Below, one piece after another: positions 1 through 6,067 of a stretch of 21,678 nucleotides of DNA (its first letter is position 1; each line of letters begins with the position of its first letter). The stretch is taken from IMG/VR virus record IMGVR_UViG_3300000212_000005, positions 2,398 to 24,075 of that record. One strand, written 5' to 3'. This DNA is from a virus. The notes below the pieces were generated by a model, which saw nothing but the letters and a program-made list of their open reading frames with translations, did not search any database and was not told the origin of the DNA. The translations under genes were made by a program, and so were the position numbers.

Positions 1-849
1 ACCGGTCAAAAACAAAATTTATCAGAATTTTTCATATGTGAAGGTGTATTACAATATGATAGTTATAATAATTTTGATATAGCAATAAAATCAGGTAAGT
101 TTATAGTTATTAATGGTGATGAATATGATGGTTATGAATCAGGATATGATATTAATGAAACTATTGAAGAATTACAAAATTGTAGTAAAGATGTAATAAC
201 CACAAGCTTTACTTGTTTAAAAAATGCAGGTGTAGTAGTATCTGACATGCAAGTAATTGATATTACCCAAGATAGATCTAATTACACAACACCAAAAAAG
301 AAGAATTTTAAAAATTTTGAAAAGACAGTTCCTCAAGGTGCCACATATAAAGAGCGCAGAAACTTTATTAAAAAAACAGGAAAGCCTAGTGGTGCAATTT
401 ATGAAAAATCATATCATATTGCAGGAAGTATGTTAATTAAGTATAAAAATTCTAGTTATATATGTGGTATGGATGATGACAGTTATTTTATATCTAAGTT
501 AAAGACCAATCCTAAAAGTGTTGATGCTGCATTCAAATCTCTTAAACCTAGAAGAGTTTTAAAGTATGAAAAGGATAGTGGTAAATTTGCACAAAGACAA
601 GGTGAATGGTTCTTTATACCTAGTGATATTAAATTAGATCCAGATTCATTTTCTTTTCATAATGTTGATTTACCCAAAGAAAAAGGTGGTAACAGTCACA
701 CAGTAAATAAATATATCTTGTATAAAGGTAAACACTATTGTGAATCTTATGTTTCACATAAGGAACATGGAACATTAACACTAAATAGTGTATGTGAAGC
801 TATACAGAATACAGCTTTAGCCAGTTGGTCAGTGGTTGGTGTAGATTAA
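1..849 (+). CDS. Phage protein of unknown function (5' end missing)
   Basis: The frame is open from the first base of the window, so the true start lies upstream; 282 residues are visible, ending with TAA. An internal ATG at 247 exists but has no clear SD. I do not recognise a named family. The visible C-terminal part has a motif RQGEWFFIP (codons near 595-625) followed by a segment rich in His, Tyr and Gly with YKGKHYCESYVSHKEHGTL and a Trp near the end. From memory, similar RQGD/E-W-FF-IP plus V-x-HxEH patterns occur in uncharacterised phage proteins, so this is probably a conserved phage protein of that type, but this is recall, not a search. No signal peptide or membrane segment is seen in the visible part. 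Confidence 0.75.
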   Translation, partial: TGQKQNLSEFFICEGVLQYDSYNNFDIAIKSGKFIVINGDEYDGYESGYDINETIEELQNCSKDVITTSFTCLKNAGVVVSDMQVIDITQDRSNYTTPKKKNFKNFEKTVPQGATYKERRNFIKKTGKPSGAIYEKSYHIAGSMLIKYKNSSYICGMDDDSYFISKLKTNPKSVDAAFKSLKPRRVLKYEKDSGKFAQRQGEWFFIPSDIKLDPDSFSFHNVDLPKEKGGNSHTVNKYILYKGKHYCESYVSHKEHGTLTLNSVCEAIQNTALASWSVVGVD

Positions 850-978
850 TTTTTAATGAGATATTATTATGTTACATAAACTTATTCAATTTATGGAAAG
901 TTTATCAAGTTTTGAACAGTCAGTAGTTTTTTAATAGTTGTTTTTATATTTATAATAATATTATAAAGGAGTTGTATT

Positions 979-1083
979 ATGTTGTATAGATTTGTTAATC
1001 TTTTTTATGGTAGGTCAAGTGGTGAGTGGTTAGTTATTTTTTCAATAGTTGTTGTAGGAACTGTGGTTGCTTTTAATTGTTAA
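979..1083 (+). CDS. 34-aa single-pass membrane peptide
   Basis: A small gene with ATG at 979 preceded by AAGGAG at 965-970, TAA at 1081-1083. The product is 34 residues: a short N-terminus MLYRFVNLFYGRSSGEW followed by a strongly hydrophobic stretch (LVIFSIVVVGTVVAF) and a C-terminal Asn-Cys. It is probably a single-pass inner-membrane peptide. It lies 27 bases before the membrane coiled-coil gene at 1111, so the two may act together at the host membrane. No function can be assigned. Such tiny membrane peptides in phages are sometimes lysis or superinfection factors, but nothing here shows that. Confidence 0.6.
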   Translation: MLYRFVNLFYGRSSGEWLVIFSIVVVGTVVAFNC

Positions 1084-1110
1084 TTTTTTTTTAATTTTAT
1101 GGAGGATATT

Positions 1111-1539
1111 ATGAACAAAGAACTTAAATCAGTAATAATTACCTTGTCTATAATTTTAGCTTTTATTATTGGTATTGTATCAGTATCTATGTATGTATTT
1201 CCAAAATATAGGATATACAAGCAGGACTTGAGAGGTCAAGCTGAGTTGAGAGAAAAGGAATGGACAAAGAAAGTTCTTGTAGAAGAAGCAAAAGCTGAAC
1301 GAGATAGTGCATCTTTATATGCTGAAGCTAGTATTGTGAAAGCTACAGGTTGGGCTAATGCAGAAGTTGAAAGAGCAAAAGGTGTTGCAGAAGCCAATGA
1401 GATTATAGGTGAAAGCTTGAAAGAAAACGAAGAGTATTTAAAGTACCTATGGGTTAAAGGCCTACAAGATGGAAGTAGTGAGGTTATTTATATTCCTACA
1501 GAAGCTAATATGCCTATTTTAGAAGCTGGAAAGAGGTAA
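1111..1539 (+). CDS. Membrane-anchored coiled-coil protein, Band7/SPFH-tail-like
   Basis: The chosen start is ATG 1111, which has GGAGG at 1101-1105; an in-frame ATG at 1099 sits on top of that SD and is less likely. The product is 142 residues: a membrane anchor at about 8-29, a charged Glu/Lys/Ala-rich helix at about 35-105 with the repeated pattern AEA..A.A..EVERAKGVAEANEIIGE, then EEYLKYLWVKGL and a C-terminal segment VIYIPTEANMPILEAG. That C-terminal half resembles the region after the SPFH domain in prohibitin/HflK/stomatin-type proteins, while the SPFH domain itself is absent, so it is far shorter than those proteins. Phage proteins of this type are often labelled membrane protease subunit. 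It may sit in the host membrane and form oligomers; a role is not shown. A hairpin follows the gene at 1555-1585. Confidence 0.7.
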   Translation: MNKELKSVIITLSIILAFIIGIVSVSMYVFPKYRIYKQDLRGQAELREKEWTKKVLVEEAKAERDSASLYAEASIVKATGWANAEVERAKGVAEANEIIGESLKENEEYLKYLWVKGLQDGSSEVIYIPTEANMPILEAGKR

Positions 1540-1554
1540 CTTATTTTTATAATT

Positions 1555-1585
1555 GGATGCTGTTGGTATAATGCTAACAGCATCC
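1555..1585 (+). terminator. Hairpin after the membrane gene, possible terminator
   Basis: Perfect 10-bp inverted repeat GGATGCTGTT (1555-1564) and AACAGCATCC (1576-1585) with an 11-nt loop, starting 15 bases after the stop of the Band7-like gene. It is followed by ATTCTTACAGG, which is not a proper T-tract, so it may be a weak terminator or an mRNA 3'-end stabilising hairpin. The loop contains TGGTATAAT, which also looks like an extended -10 element; this is probably chance in such A+T-rich DNA. Confidence 0.45.
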
Positions 1586-1782
1586 ATTCTTACAGGAGAA
1601 TATAATATTTTTGTTCTAAAATCTGTATGAAAAGATTTAATGATTTAATGATTCTGAGTATACTGTAATAAAATAAGTGTGTACCTTTCCTAAATTAAAT
1701 GATGACTTTTTAAAAAACTTATTTTAAAATTTAATTTTTTATGTTATAATATTTTTATTTTAAAAACTAAATTTTGATGTGA

Positions 1783-1829
1783 TTTTTTTAGCTTCCATTC
1801 ACTACGTTCATTCAAAAAAGCTAAAAAAA
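1783..1829. repeat. 12-bp inverted repeat with 23-nt loop
   Basis: Arms TTTTTTTAGCTT (1783-1794) and AAGCTAAAAAAA (1818-1829) are perfectly complementary. The loop holds CCATTCACTACGTTCATTC. The 3' arm's A-run is, on the minus strand, the T7 tract that directly follows the palindrome at 1830-1847. No T-tract follows the right arm on the + strand, so it is not a standard + strand terminator. Confidence 0.6.
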
Positions 1830-1847
1830 TAAGAAACAAGTTTCTTA
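1830..1847. promoter_or_regulatory. 18-bp palindrome at the minus-strand start site
   Basis: TAAGAAACAAGTTTCTTA is a perfect 8-bp inverted repeat with a 2-nt centre. It covers about +2 to +20 of the minus-strand promoter at 1884-1856, a usual place for a repressor operator. Its right part, AACAAGTTTCTTAAAA (1835-1850), recurs with one mismatch as AACAAGTATCTTAAAA at 1861-1876, inside the promoter spacer. On the minus strand the palindrome is followed by T7, so it could instead be an early terminator hairpin; its stem is A+T-rich and therefore weak. Confidence 0.5.
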
Positions 1848-1855
1848 AAAGATTA

Positions 1856-1884
1856 ATTATAACAAGTATCTTAAAATGTGTCAA
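1856..1884 (-). promoter_or_regulatory. Full-consensus sigma-70/A promoter on the minus strand
   Basis: Read on the minus strand, TTGACA (1884 to 1879), a 17-nt spacer (1878 to 1862) and TATAAT (1861 to 1856) give a perfect match in both boxes and in spacing. Predicted start is near 1849. No gene on the minus strand follows, so it would make a leftward non-coding or antisense RNA towards the genes at 979-1539. The spacer contains a half-copy of the operator-like palindrome at 1830-1847. Confidence 0.65.
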
Positions 1885-1937
1885 GCATATTTTAGATAAC
1901 ACCTCATTTTACAGGACTTATGACAACTATATTTCAC

Positions 1938-1963
1938 TTGACATACAGATTGAATTATGTCAA
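1938..1963. repeat. Inverted repeat of TTGACATA boxes
   Basis: TTGACATA (1938-1945) and TATGTCAA (1956-1963) are exact inverted copies with a 10-nt spacer, 31 bases before the gene at 1994. Neither copy has a good -10 box at 16-18 nt, so they look more like protein-binding half-sites than a -35 element. Together with TGTCAA at 1879 and TGACAA at 1921 there are four related boxes in 85 bases. Confidence 0.45.
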
Positions 1964-1993
1964 CAACATTCTTAGTTTTGCAGGAGATGAAAA

Positions 1994-2248
1994 ATGAATA
2001 AATATAAGGTAAATATTAGAAAAATAGGTGATAAAAAATGGGAAGAATTTACAGGTTCTTTCAGTGAGAAAAAAGGTTATACTATAGAAAAGGTTAAAGA
2101 TCATATGGTTGAATTTTTCTCATCACCACAGTATAGTTGTTATGAATTTAGTATATTTCAGAAGAGGTTAGGAATAAAAACAATTAAATATGATTACTTG
2201 TATGTGTTAGATCTACCTACGATTACACCTTTTAGTAACTTAAATTGA
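1994..2248 (+). CDS. Hypothetical protein, 84 aa
   Basis: ATG 1994 follows AGGAG at 1982-1986 at good spacing. The product starts MNKYKVNIRKIGDKKWEEFTG and alternates charged and hydrophobic residues in a way that suggests a small mixed alpha/beta protein; a C-terminal stretch YDYLYVLDLP is beta-like. No motif, Cys pair or membrane segment identifies it. It is the first gene after the non-coding region and its stop overlaps the TTG start of the first mini zinc-ribbon gene (TTGA), so it is the head of the replication-block operon. Function unknown. Confidence 0.75.
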   Translation: MNKYKVNIRKIGDKKWEEFTGSFSEKKGYTIEKVKDHMVEFFSSPQYSCYEFSIFQKRLGIKTIKYDYLYVLDLPTITPFSNLN

Positions 2249-2445
2249 GTGTGTATAAATGTGCGTGTTGTGGATCTATACATGATCCTAATATACATGA
2301 TCCTAATATACATGATCCTAATATACATGATCCAGATCTTCTTCCACAATATTGTAATATTTGTTTTTATTCTATACCTAAACATATACCTTTAGAACAA
2401 CATGAAAAATATTTAATATCTTTAAAAAAGGAAAATTATGATTGA
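2245..2445 (+). CDS. Mini zinc-ribbon protein 1, with IHDPN repeats
   Basis: Read from TTG 2245, which overlaps the upstream stop as TTGA; GTG 2251 is an alternative. TTG is preferred because it puts the first Cys at residue 6, as in paralogues. No clear SD is seen, so translation is probably coupled. The 66-residue product has C6-x2-C9 and C37-x2-C40, a likely four-Cys zinc site, then the family tail with IPKHIPLEQHEKYL. Between the two Cys pairs lie four copies of a pentapeptide, IHDPN three times and IHDPD once, coded by a 15-nt tandem repeat at 2278-2337. Paralogues lack this expansion. It overlaps the next gene by 8 bases. Function unknown; nucleic-acid or protein contact is a guess from the zinc-ribbon form. 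Confidence 0.75.
   Translation: MSVYKCACCGSIHDPNIHDPNIHDPNIHDPDLLPQYCNICFYSIPKHIPLEQHEKYLISLKKENYD
2278..2337 (+). repeat. Four 15-nt tandem repeats (coding IHDPN)
   Basis: The unit ATACATGATCCTAAT occurs exactly three times in a row (2278-2322), followed by a fourth copy ending CAGAT (2323-2337). The period is a multiple of three, so the frame is kept and copy number can change without breaking the gene. The near-identity of units suggests recent expansion by slippage. Confidence 0.95.
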
Positions 2446-2617
2446 TAAATGTAAAGGTTGTGGTGAAAATCATATTATAAAAACTGGTATGTGGTTAGCT
2501 TTGTATTGTAATAAATGTTTTAATTTAATACCTATAGACCACATTCCACCAGAACAACATGAGAAATACATATTAAGCAAATTAAAAGCTAGGAGGATAA
2601 ATGGCTATAAAGGGTAA
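2438..2617 (+). CDS. Mini zinc-ribbon protein 2 (59 aa)
   Basis: ATG 2438 has an AAGGA-type SD (AAAAAGGAAAATT just upstream) and overlaps the previous gene; TAA is at 2615-2617. The 59-residue product has C5-x2-C8 and C24-x2-C27 followed by NLIPIDHIPPEQHEKYILSKLK, the same layout and tail as mini zinc-ribbon protein 1: the segment PEQHEKY is nearly identical to LEQHEKY there. Its 3' end carries the AGGAGG (2591-2596) that serves the gene at 2601, so the two overlap by 17 bases. Probably a zinc-binding phage protein from a local gene duplication; function unknown. Confidence 0.8.
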   Translation: MIDKCKGCGENHIIKTGMWLALYCNKCFNLIPIDHIPPEQHEKYILSKLKARRINGYKG

Positions 2618-3026
2618 ATTTTTAACTAAAAGAATAAGAAAAACATACTGTAAATATGAAAATTGTGGTAGAGAGCTACTTACCAGATCATCCAATAAAC
2701 AATATTGTCGTAAACATAGAGAAATCATATGTAAGGAAACCAGAAAACTAGCAAGTGAAAGCAGAAAAAGTTCATATATTCGTACTGAAAAATCTATATC
2801 TCCTAGAGATATAGTTAGAGAAAAAAGAAATTGTTTGAAGTGTGGTGAGAAATTTAGTAGCTTATCCACACATAATAGGGTATGCTATGATTGTTCTGTA
2901 GTAAATGAAAGATGTAAAGAAGGACATAGTATACATTTTGGTGATTTTGGTGTAGACTTTAGAGAATGTGAAGAAATAACACAAATATCTTTAAACTGTA
3001 GTGATTGGATTCCTTATATAAAATGA
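2601..3026 (+). CDS. Two-module Cys-rich zinc protein, 141 aa
   Basis: ATG 2601 is preceded by AGGAGG at 2591-2596. Two likely zinc modules are seen: an N-terminal C17-x4-C22-x13-C36-x2-H39 in a very basic context, and a C-terminal ribbon C78-x2-C81 ... C95-x2-C98 with the sequence CLKCGEKFSSLSTHNRVCYDC, a form common in small phage and bacterial zinc-ribbon proteins. A Lys/Arg/Ser-rich linker (about 40-75) joins them. The basic charge and zinc modules suggest nucleic-acid binding, for example as a regulator, but no specific family is recognised. The gene stop overlaps the ATG of the next gene (ATGA at 3023). Confidence 0.75.
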   Translation: MAIKGKFLTKRIRKTYCKYENCGRELLTRSSNKQYCRKHREIICKETRKLASESRKSSYIRTEKSISPRDIVREKRNCLKCGEKFSSLSTHNRVCYDCSVVNERCKEGHSIHFGDFGVDFRECEEITQISLNCSDWIPYIK

Positions 3027-3190
3027 GAATATTAAAATGTAAATGTTGTGGAGAAGAAAAACAAGTCTATGAATATACTGAACAAATAGTAGGTTATTGT
3101 GTAGATTGTGTTAATAGTGTACCTAGTCATATAAATGTTTATCAATTAAGAAAGTATTTATTATTTTTAAGTGAGAAAAATGAAAACTAA
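3023..3190 (+). CDS. Mini zinc-ribbon protein 3 (55 aa)
   Basis: The start is taken as ATG 3023, which overlaps the upstream stop (ATGA); an upstream TTG at 3005 in the same frame lies inside the previous gene and is less likely. The product has C6-x2-C9 (with an extra C8) and C26-x2-C29, then NSVPSHINVYQLRKYLLFLSEK, matching the family tail pattern IP-x-HI-x4-Q-x2-KYL. Likely a four-Cys zinc fold with a helical tail. Translation is probably coupled to the 2601 gene. Function unknown. Confidence 0.75.
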   Translation: MRILKCKCCGEEKQVYEYTEQIVGYCVDCVNSVPSHINVYQLRKYLLFLSEKNEN

Positions 3191-3356
3191 AACTTGTACA
3201 GTATGTGGACTTAATTATGAGTACGATTCTTGGGAGTTTAATATAGAATCAGAGAAATTATGTTGGGGTTGTGTTAGTACAATACCTCTACATATACCAG
3301 ATGTTCAAGTAAAAAAATACTTATTAATGAAAAAGGAGAGATATGAGAAAGTGTGA
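3180..3356 (+). CDS. Mini zinc-ribbon protein 4 (58 aa)
   Basis: ATG 3180 overlaps the end of the previous gene; an in-frame GTG at 3171 is an alternative. The product has C6-x2-C9 and C28-x2-C31 and the tail STIPLHIPDVQVKKYLLMKKERYEKV, the same layout as its three neighbours. The last 14 bases overlap the start of the DNA polymerase gene and carry its SD (AAGGAG just before 3343). Coupled expression with the polymerase suggests a replication-time role, but this is inference from position only. Confidence 0.75.
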   Translation: MKTKTCTVCGLNYEYDSWEFNIESEKLCWGCVSTIPLHIPDVQVKKYLLMKKERYEKV

Positions 3357-5667
3357 TAAATGTCACTTAGGAAAAAATAGTAGAAATAAAAGAATGAATC
3401 ATTGGATTATGGGTGAAGGTAATACTGATAATAAGATAATGTTTGTTGGTGATGTTATTGGTCAACAAGATGCTGTATATGGGTCACCCATATCTGGTGT
3501 AATAGGTATGTTATTGTCAGAGTGTGTAGAGAAGGCAGGTTATAAATTAAATGATGTATATAGGACTACACTTTTAAAATGTATGCAATTATCTAAGGGT
3601 AATCCTAAACCACCTGAAGTATTGGCATGTAAGGATTATTTAGAAGATGAAATATTTGAAATTAAACCTAAAGTTATTGTCCCTTTAGGTGCAGTAGCTA
3701 CAAAATATTTCTTAGGTAATAAGAAAATATCTGATGTGAGGGGGTATGTGTTTGATGATATTAGGGAAGGTATAAGAATAATGCCTACATATCATCCTAG
3801 TTCTTTGATTAAGAGACCAGCTAATTTGTTTGAGTTTCAATCAGATATATATAAGGCGTTTCGTGTACTAGAAGGTAAATATAAACCTATACCAAGAAAA
3901 TACATATATACAGAAGATTTTCAAAAGGTGTATAATTTGGTAAGTAAATGTAATTCATATGCTTTTGATATAGAAACTACTGGTCTGAATACATATAATG
4001 ATAATATAGTAACTTGTAGTTTCTCTTTTGCTGAAGGTTCATCTATATGTATACCTTTTAATCAAGAATGGTATAAGAAGATATTTGCATTAAATATAAG
4101 ATCTGTATCACATACCAAGTTTGATGTTTTGTTTCTTAAAAATAGGTATGGTATAGAAGTACAGAATTGGTATTTTGATACTTATGCTGCAATAGGTATA
4201 TTAAACGACAATGTAAGTCATGGTTTAAAGACGCTTGCATCAGTATATACAGATGTACCTTATTATAATTTAGAAAGTAAATTAGCTTTAGATAAAGAAG
4301 ATATAAATAAGGTAGCATTGTATAATAACTTTGATACTGATGTAACATTTAGACTGTATAATATATTCAAGGATTGGATAGTGATAGATGGTTATGAAGA
4401 TTTGTTCTTTAAAACTATTATGCCTGTTAATAGAATGCTTATAGATATAGAATCAACAGGAATAACTATAGATATAAATAGATTAAAGAATTTAAGTTTA
4501 AATAAAAATCTTGAATGTGTTAGAATAAAAAGAAAACTTAATGATATATCACCTATAAATTGGAACTCAACAAAACAAGTTGGTGAAGTATTATATAAAG
4601 ATTTGAAATTAAAATGTCCATCTAAAACACCTACTGGTGCTCCTTGTACAAACGAGGCAGCATTAAAAATACTAGAAAATAAACATGAAGCACCTAAATT
4701 ATTATTAGAACTGAGACATTTGGTTAAAGGTTTAGGAACATATCTTACAGGTGTGATTAATAAGAAGGAGTATTCTAAAGTTGAGTTAATTAAAACTGAG
4801 TTACAACTTTTAGAATACTCTGAAAACTTGAGTTCATATACACCGGATTATAATACAGATCTATTTAAGTTATTACAATATGATGGTAAAATTCATAATT
4901 CTAATAATATTAATGGAACAGTTAGTGGTAGATTAACATCACCTCTACATACAATACCAAGAGAAGGTGGTTATAGAGAACTGTTTACTACAGAACAAGG
5001 ATTTATGTTTGTTGGTATGGATTATAAACAGTTTGAATTAAGGATCGCTGCGTACTTAGCAAAGGAAAATAAATTAATAGAGATTCTAGATTCACCAGAT
5101 GTAAAGCAACAACTCACAAAGATGATAATTAACTTAGATTATACAGAAGATATATGGACACAGATTAAAGGTGTTATTTATGGTGTATTATATGGTAGAG
5201 GATCTGAAAGTATTGCGATAGAATTTGACATGGAAGCAGAGTTTGCAGAAGAGTTAAAGAAAGGATTCTTTAGGAATTTTAAAAATGTAAAGAAAATGTT
5301 AAATGGGTTTAGAGATGATGCATTATTTAATGGTGAAATAGTTGATATTGTAGGTAGGAAAAGAAGGTTCATAACTAAACAGTATAATATATTTGATATG
5401 GACGGTGATATATTTAGACAATCTGTTAATTTTCCTATTCAAGCTGGTAGTTCTGCAATATTTTGGCCAAAGGTATTAGATTGTCATAACTATCTTAAAT
5501 ATAAAAAGAGTAAAGTAATACATACTAAACATGATGCTGTGTATTTTAAAATACATCAAAGTGAAGAAGATTTAATAGAGAAATGTAAGAGTATATTAGA
5601 GAAAAATACATTAATAGGTGATGTATTAGTTGATGTAAAGGTTGGGAGAAACTGGGGTGAATGTTAA
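3343..5667 (+). CDS. DNA polymerase, family A, with N-terminal UDG-like domain
   Basis: 774 residues; ATG 3343 has AAGGAG upstream. Residues 1-180 look like a family 4/5 uracil-DNA glycosylase: C4-x2-C7, C80 and C96 fit the Fe-S ligands, and YHPS (150-153) fits the C-terminal motif. The usual GEAPG..ED..G.PF motif reads GDVIGQQD..GSPI, so the stacking Phe is Ile and glycosylase activity is doubtful. Residues about 190-345 are a 3'-5' exonuclease: DIETTGL (D209, E211), D261, and Y327-x3-D331. The polymerase follows: motif A DYKQFELR (D560), motif B K609 with Y613 before GVLYGRG, and motif C HDA (D731). Tyr at 613 matches T7 polymerase; the Arg four residues before K609 is Trp605. SPO1-type phage polymerases also carry a UDG-like N-terminus. 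Replicates the phage genome. Confidence 0.95.
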   Translation: MRKCDKCHLGKNSRNKRMNHWIMGEGNTDNKIMFVGDVIGQQDAVYGSPISGVIGMLLSECVEKAGYKLNDVYRTTLLKCMQLSKGNPKPPEVLACKDYLEDEIFEIKPKVIVPLGAVATKYFLGNKKISDVRGYVFDDIREGIRIMPTYHPSSLIKRPANLFEFQSDIYKAFRVLEGKYKPIPRKYIYTEDFQKVYNLVSKCNSYAFDIETTGLNTYNDNIVTCSFSFAEGSSICIPFNQEWYKKIFALNIRSVSHTKFDVLFLKNRYGIEVQNWYFDTYAAIGILNDNVSHGLKTLASVYTDVPYYNLESKLALDKEDINKVALYNNFDTDVTFRLYNIFKDWIVIDGYEDLFFKTIMPVNRMLIDIESTGITIDINRLKNLSLNKNLECVRIKRKLNDISPINWNSTKQVGEVLYKDLKLKCPSKTPTGAPCTNEAALKILENKHEAPKLLLELRHLVKGLGTYLTGVINKKEYSKVELIKTELQLLEYSENLSSYTPDYNTDLFKLLQYDGKIHNSNNINGTVSGRLTSPLHTIPREGGYRELFTTEQGFMFVGMDYKQFELRIAAYLAKENKLIEILDSPDVKQQLTKMIINLDYTEDIWTQIKGVIYGVLYGRGSESIAIEFDMEAEFAEELKKGFFRNFKNVKKMLNGFRDDALFNGEIVDIVGRKRRFITKQYNIFDMDGDIFRQSVNFPIQAGSSAIFWPKVLDCHNYLKYKKSKVIHTKHDAVYFKIHQSEEDLIEKCKSILEKNTLIGDVLVDVKVGRNWGEC

Positions 5668-5905
5668 TAAATGTCATTTCTGTGGAGAAGAGTTAGATCT
5701 TAATAATGCTATTACTTATTCATGTTGGGGTTATACTAATTTAAACTACGTAAGATGTAAGTTATTTGTTTGTTCTAAACATTGGAGAATGTTGTATGAA
5801 ATATCATACTCACTAAATGTTGAATCATTTATTCCAGAACGTCAAAGAGAATATTTAGGTGTAAAAAGATTAGAGGAGGAATTAAATATAAAAGATAGAG
5901 TTTAG
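5657..5905 (+). CDS. Mini zinc-ribbon protein 5 (82 aa)
   Basis: GTG 5657 is the chosen start, with GGGAG at 5643-5647 nine bases before it; it overlaps the polymerase stop. TTG 5642 in frame is an alternative. The product has C6-x2-C9, then C34 and C39 with a longer insert containing an aromatic-rich stretch (YSCWGYTNLNYVRC), and a tail ESFIPERQREYLGVKRLEEEL that matches the neighbours' IP-x4-Q-x2-KYL pattern. It is the most divergent and longest family member and the only one after the polymerase. It ends the operon: a strong terminator starts 17 bases after its stop. Confidence 0.7.
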   Translation: MNVNKCHFCGEELDLNNAITYSCWGYTNLNYVRCKLFVCSKHWRMLYEISYSLNVESFIPERQREYLGVKRLEEELNIKDRV

Positions 5906-5922
5906 AATTTATTGTAAAAAGA

Positions 5923-5959
5923 CCCTGCAACAGTTTAAATATTGTTGTGGGGTTTTTTT
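5923..5959 (+). terminator. Rho-independent terminator of the replication operon
   Basis: Arms CCCTGCAACA (5923-5932) and TGTTGTGGGG (5943-5952) pair over 10 bp with two G-T wobbles, 10-nt loop, followed by T7 (5953-5959). It is closely related to the terminator at 9700-9740, including the bases after the arm (TTGTGGGG, T7, ATGC). Confidence 0.92.
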
Positions 5960-6007
5960 ATGCCTACTACTAATTGTCAAGTGAATTTCTGTTGTTCAAA
6001 TATATGT

Positions 6008-6035
6008 TTGACTTTTTACAGAAAATGTGTATAAT
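6008..6035 (+). promoter_or_regulatory. Promoter of the recombination operon
   Basis: TTGACT (6008-6013), 16-nt spacer, TATAAT (6030-6035); five of six and six of six matches to consensus. Predicted start near 6042, 26 bases before ATG 6068. It follows the terminator at 5923-5959 by 48 bases. Confidence 0.8.
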
Positions 6036-6067
6036 ATAGAAAACGATTAATTTTATTGGGGGTGTTA

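Larger units (their letters stand above)
1540..1993. other. Non-coding control region, 454 bp
   Basis: No open frame with an SD is found on either strand in this stretch. It holds, in order, a hairpin just after the preceding gene (1555-1585), very A+T-rich sequence with TATAAT-like words at 1567 and 1745, a long inverted repeat (1783-1829), a palindrome (1830-1847), a full-consensus promoter on the minus strand (1856-1884), and an inverted repeat with TTGACA boxes (1938-1963). No convincing promoter for the + strand genes at 1994 onward was seen. It looks like a regulatory or origin-type region rather than a lost gene. Confidence 0.6.

Noticed and set aside
869-934. 21-codon frame between 849 and 979
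   Set aside because: No usable SD and no features in the product.
1563-1572. Extended -10 TGGTATAAT as a promoter
   Set aside because: It lies in a hairpin loop, has no -35 box at 16-18 nt, and TATAAT words are common in this A+T-rich stretch.
1742-1750. Extended -10 TGTTATAAT as a + strand promoter
   Set aside because: No -35 box, and no gene starts within 240 bases; left as possible only.
2278-2337. Short regular repeats as a CRISPR array
   Set aside because: Units are 15 nt, directly tandem with no spacers, and in frame within a gene.
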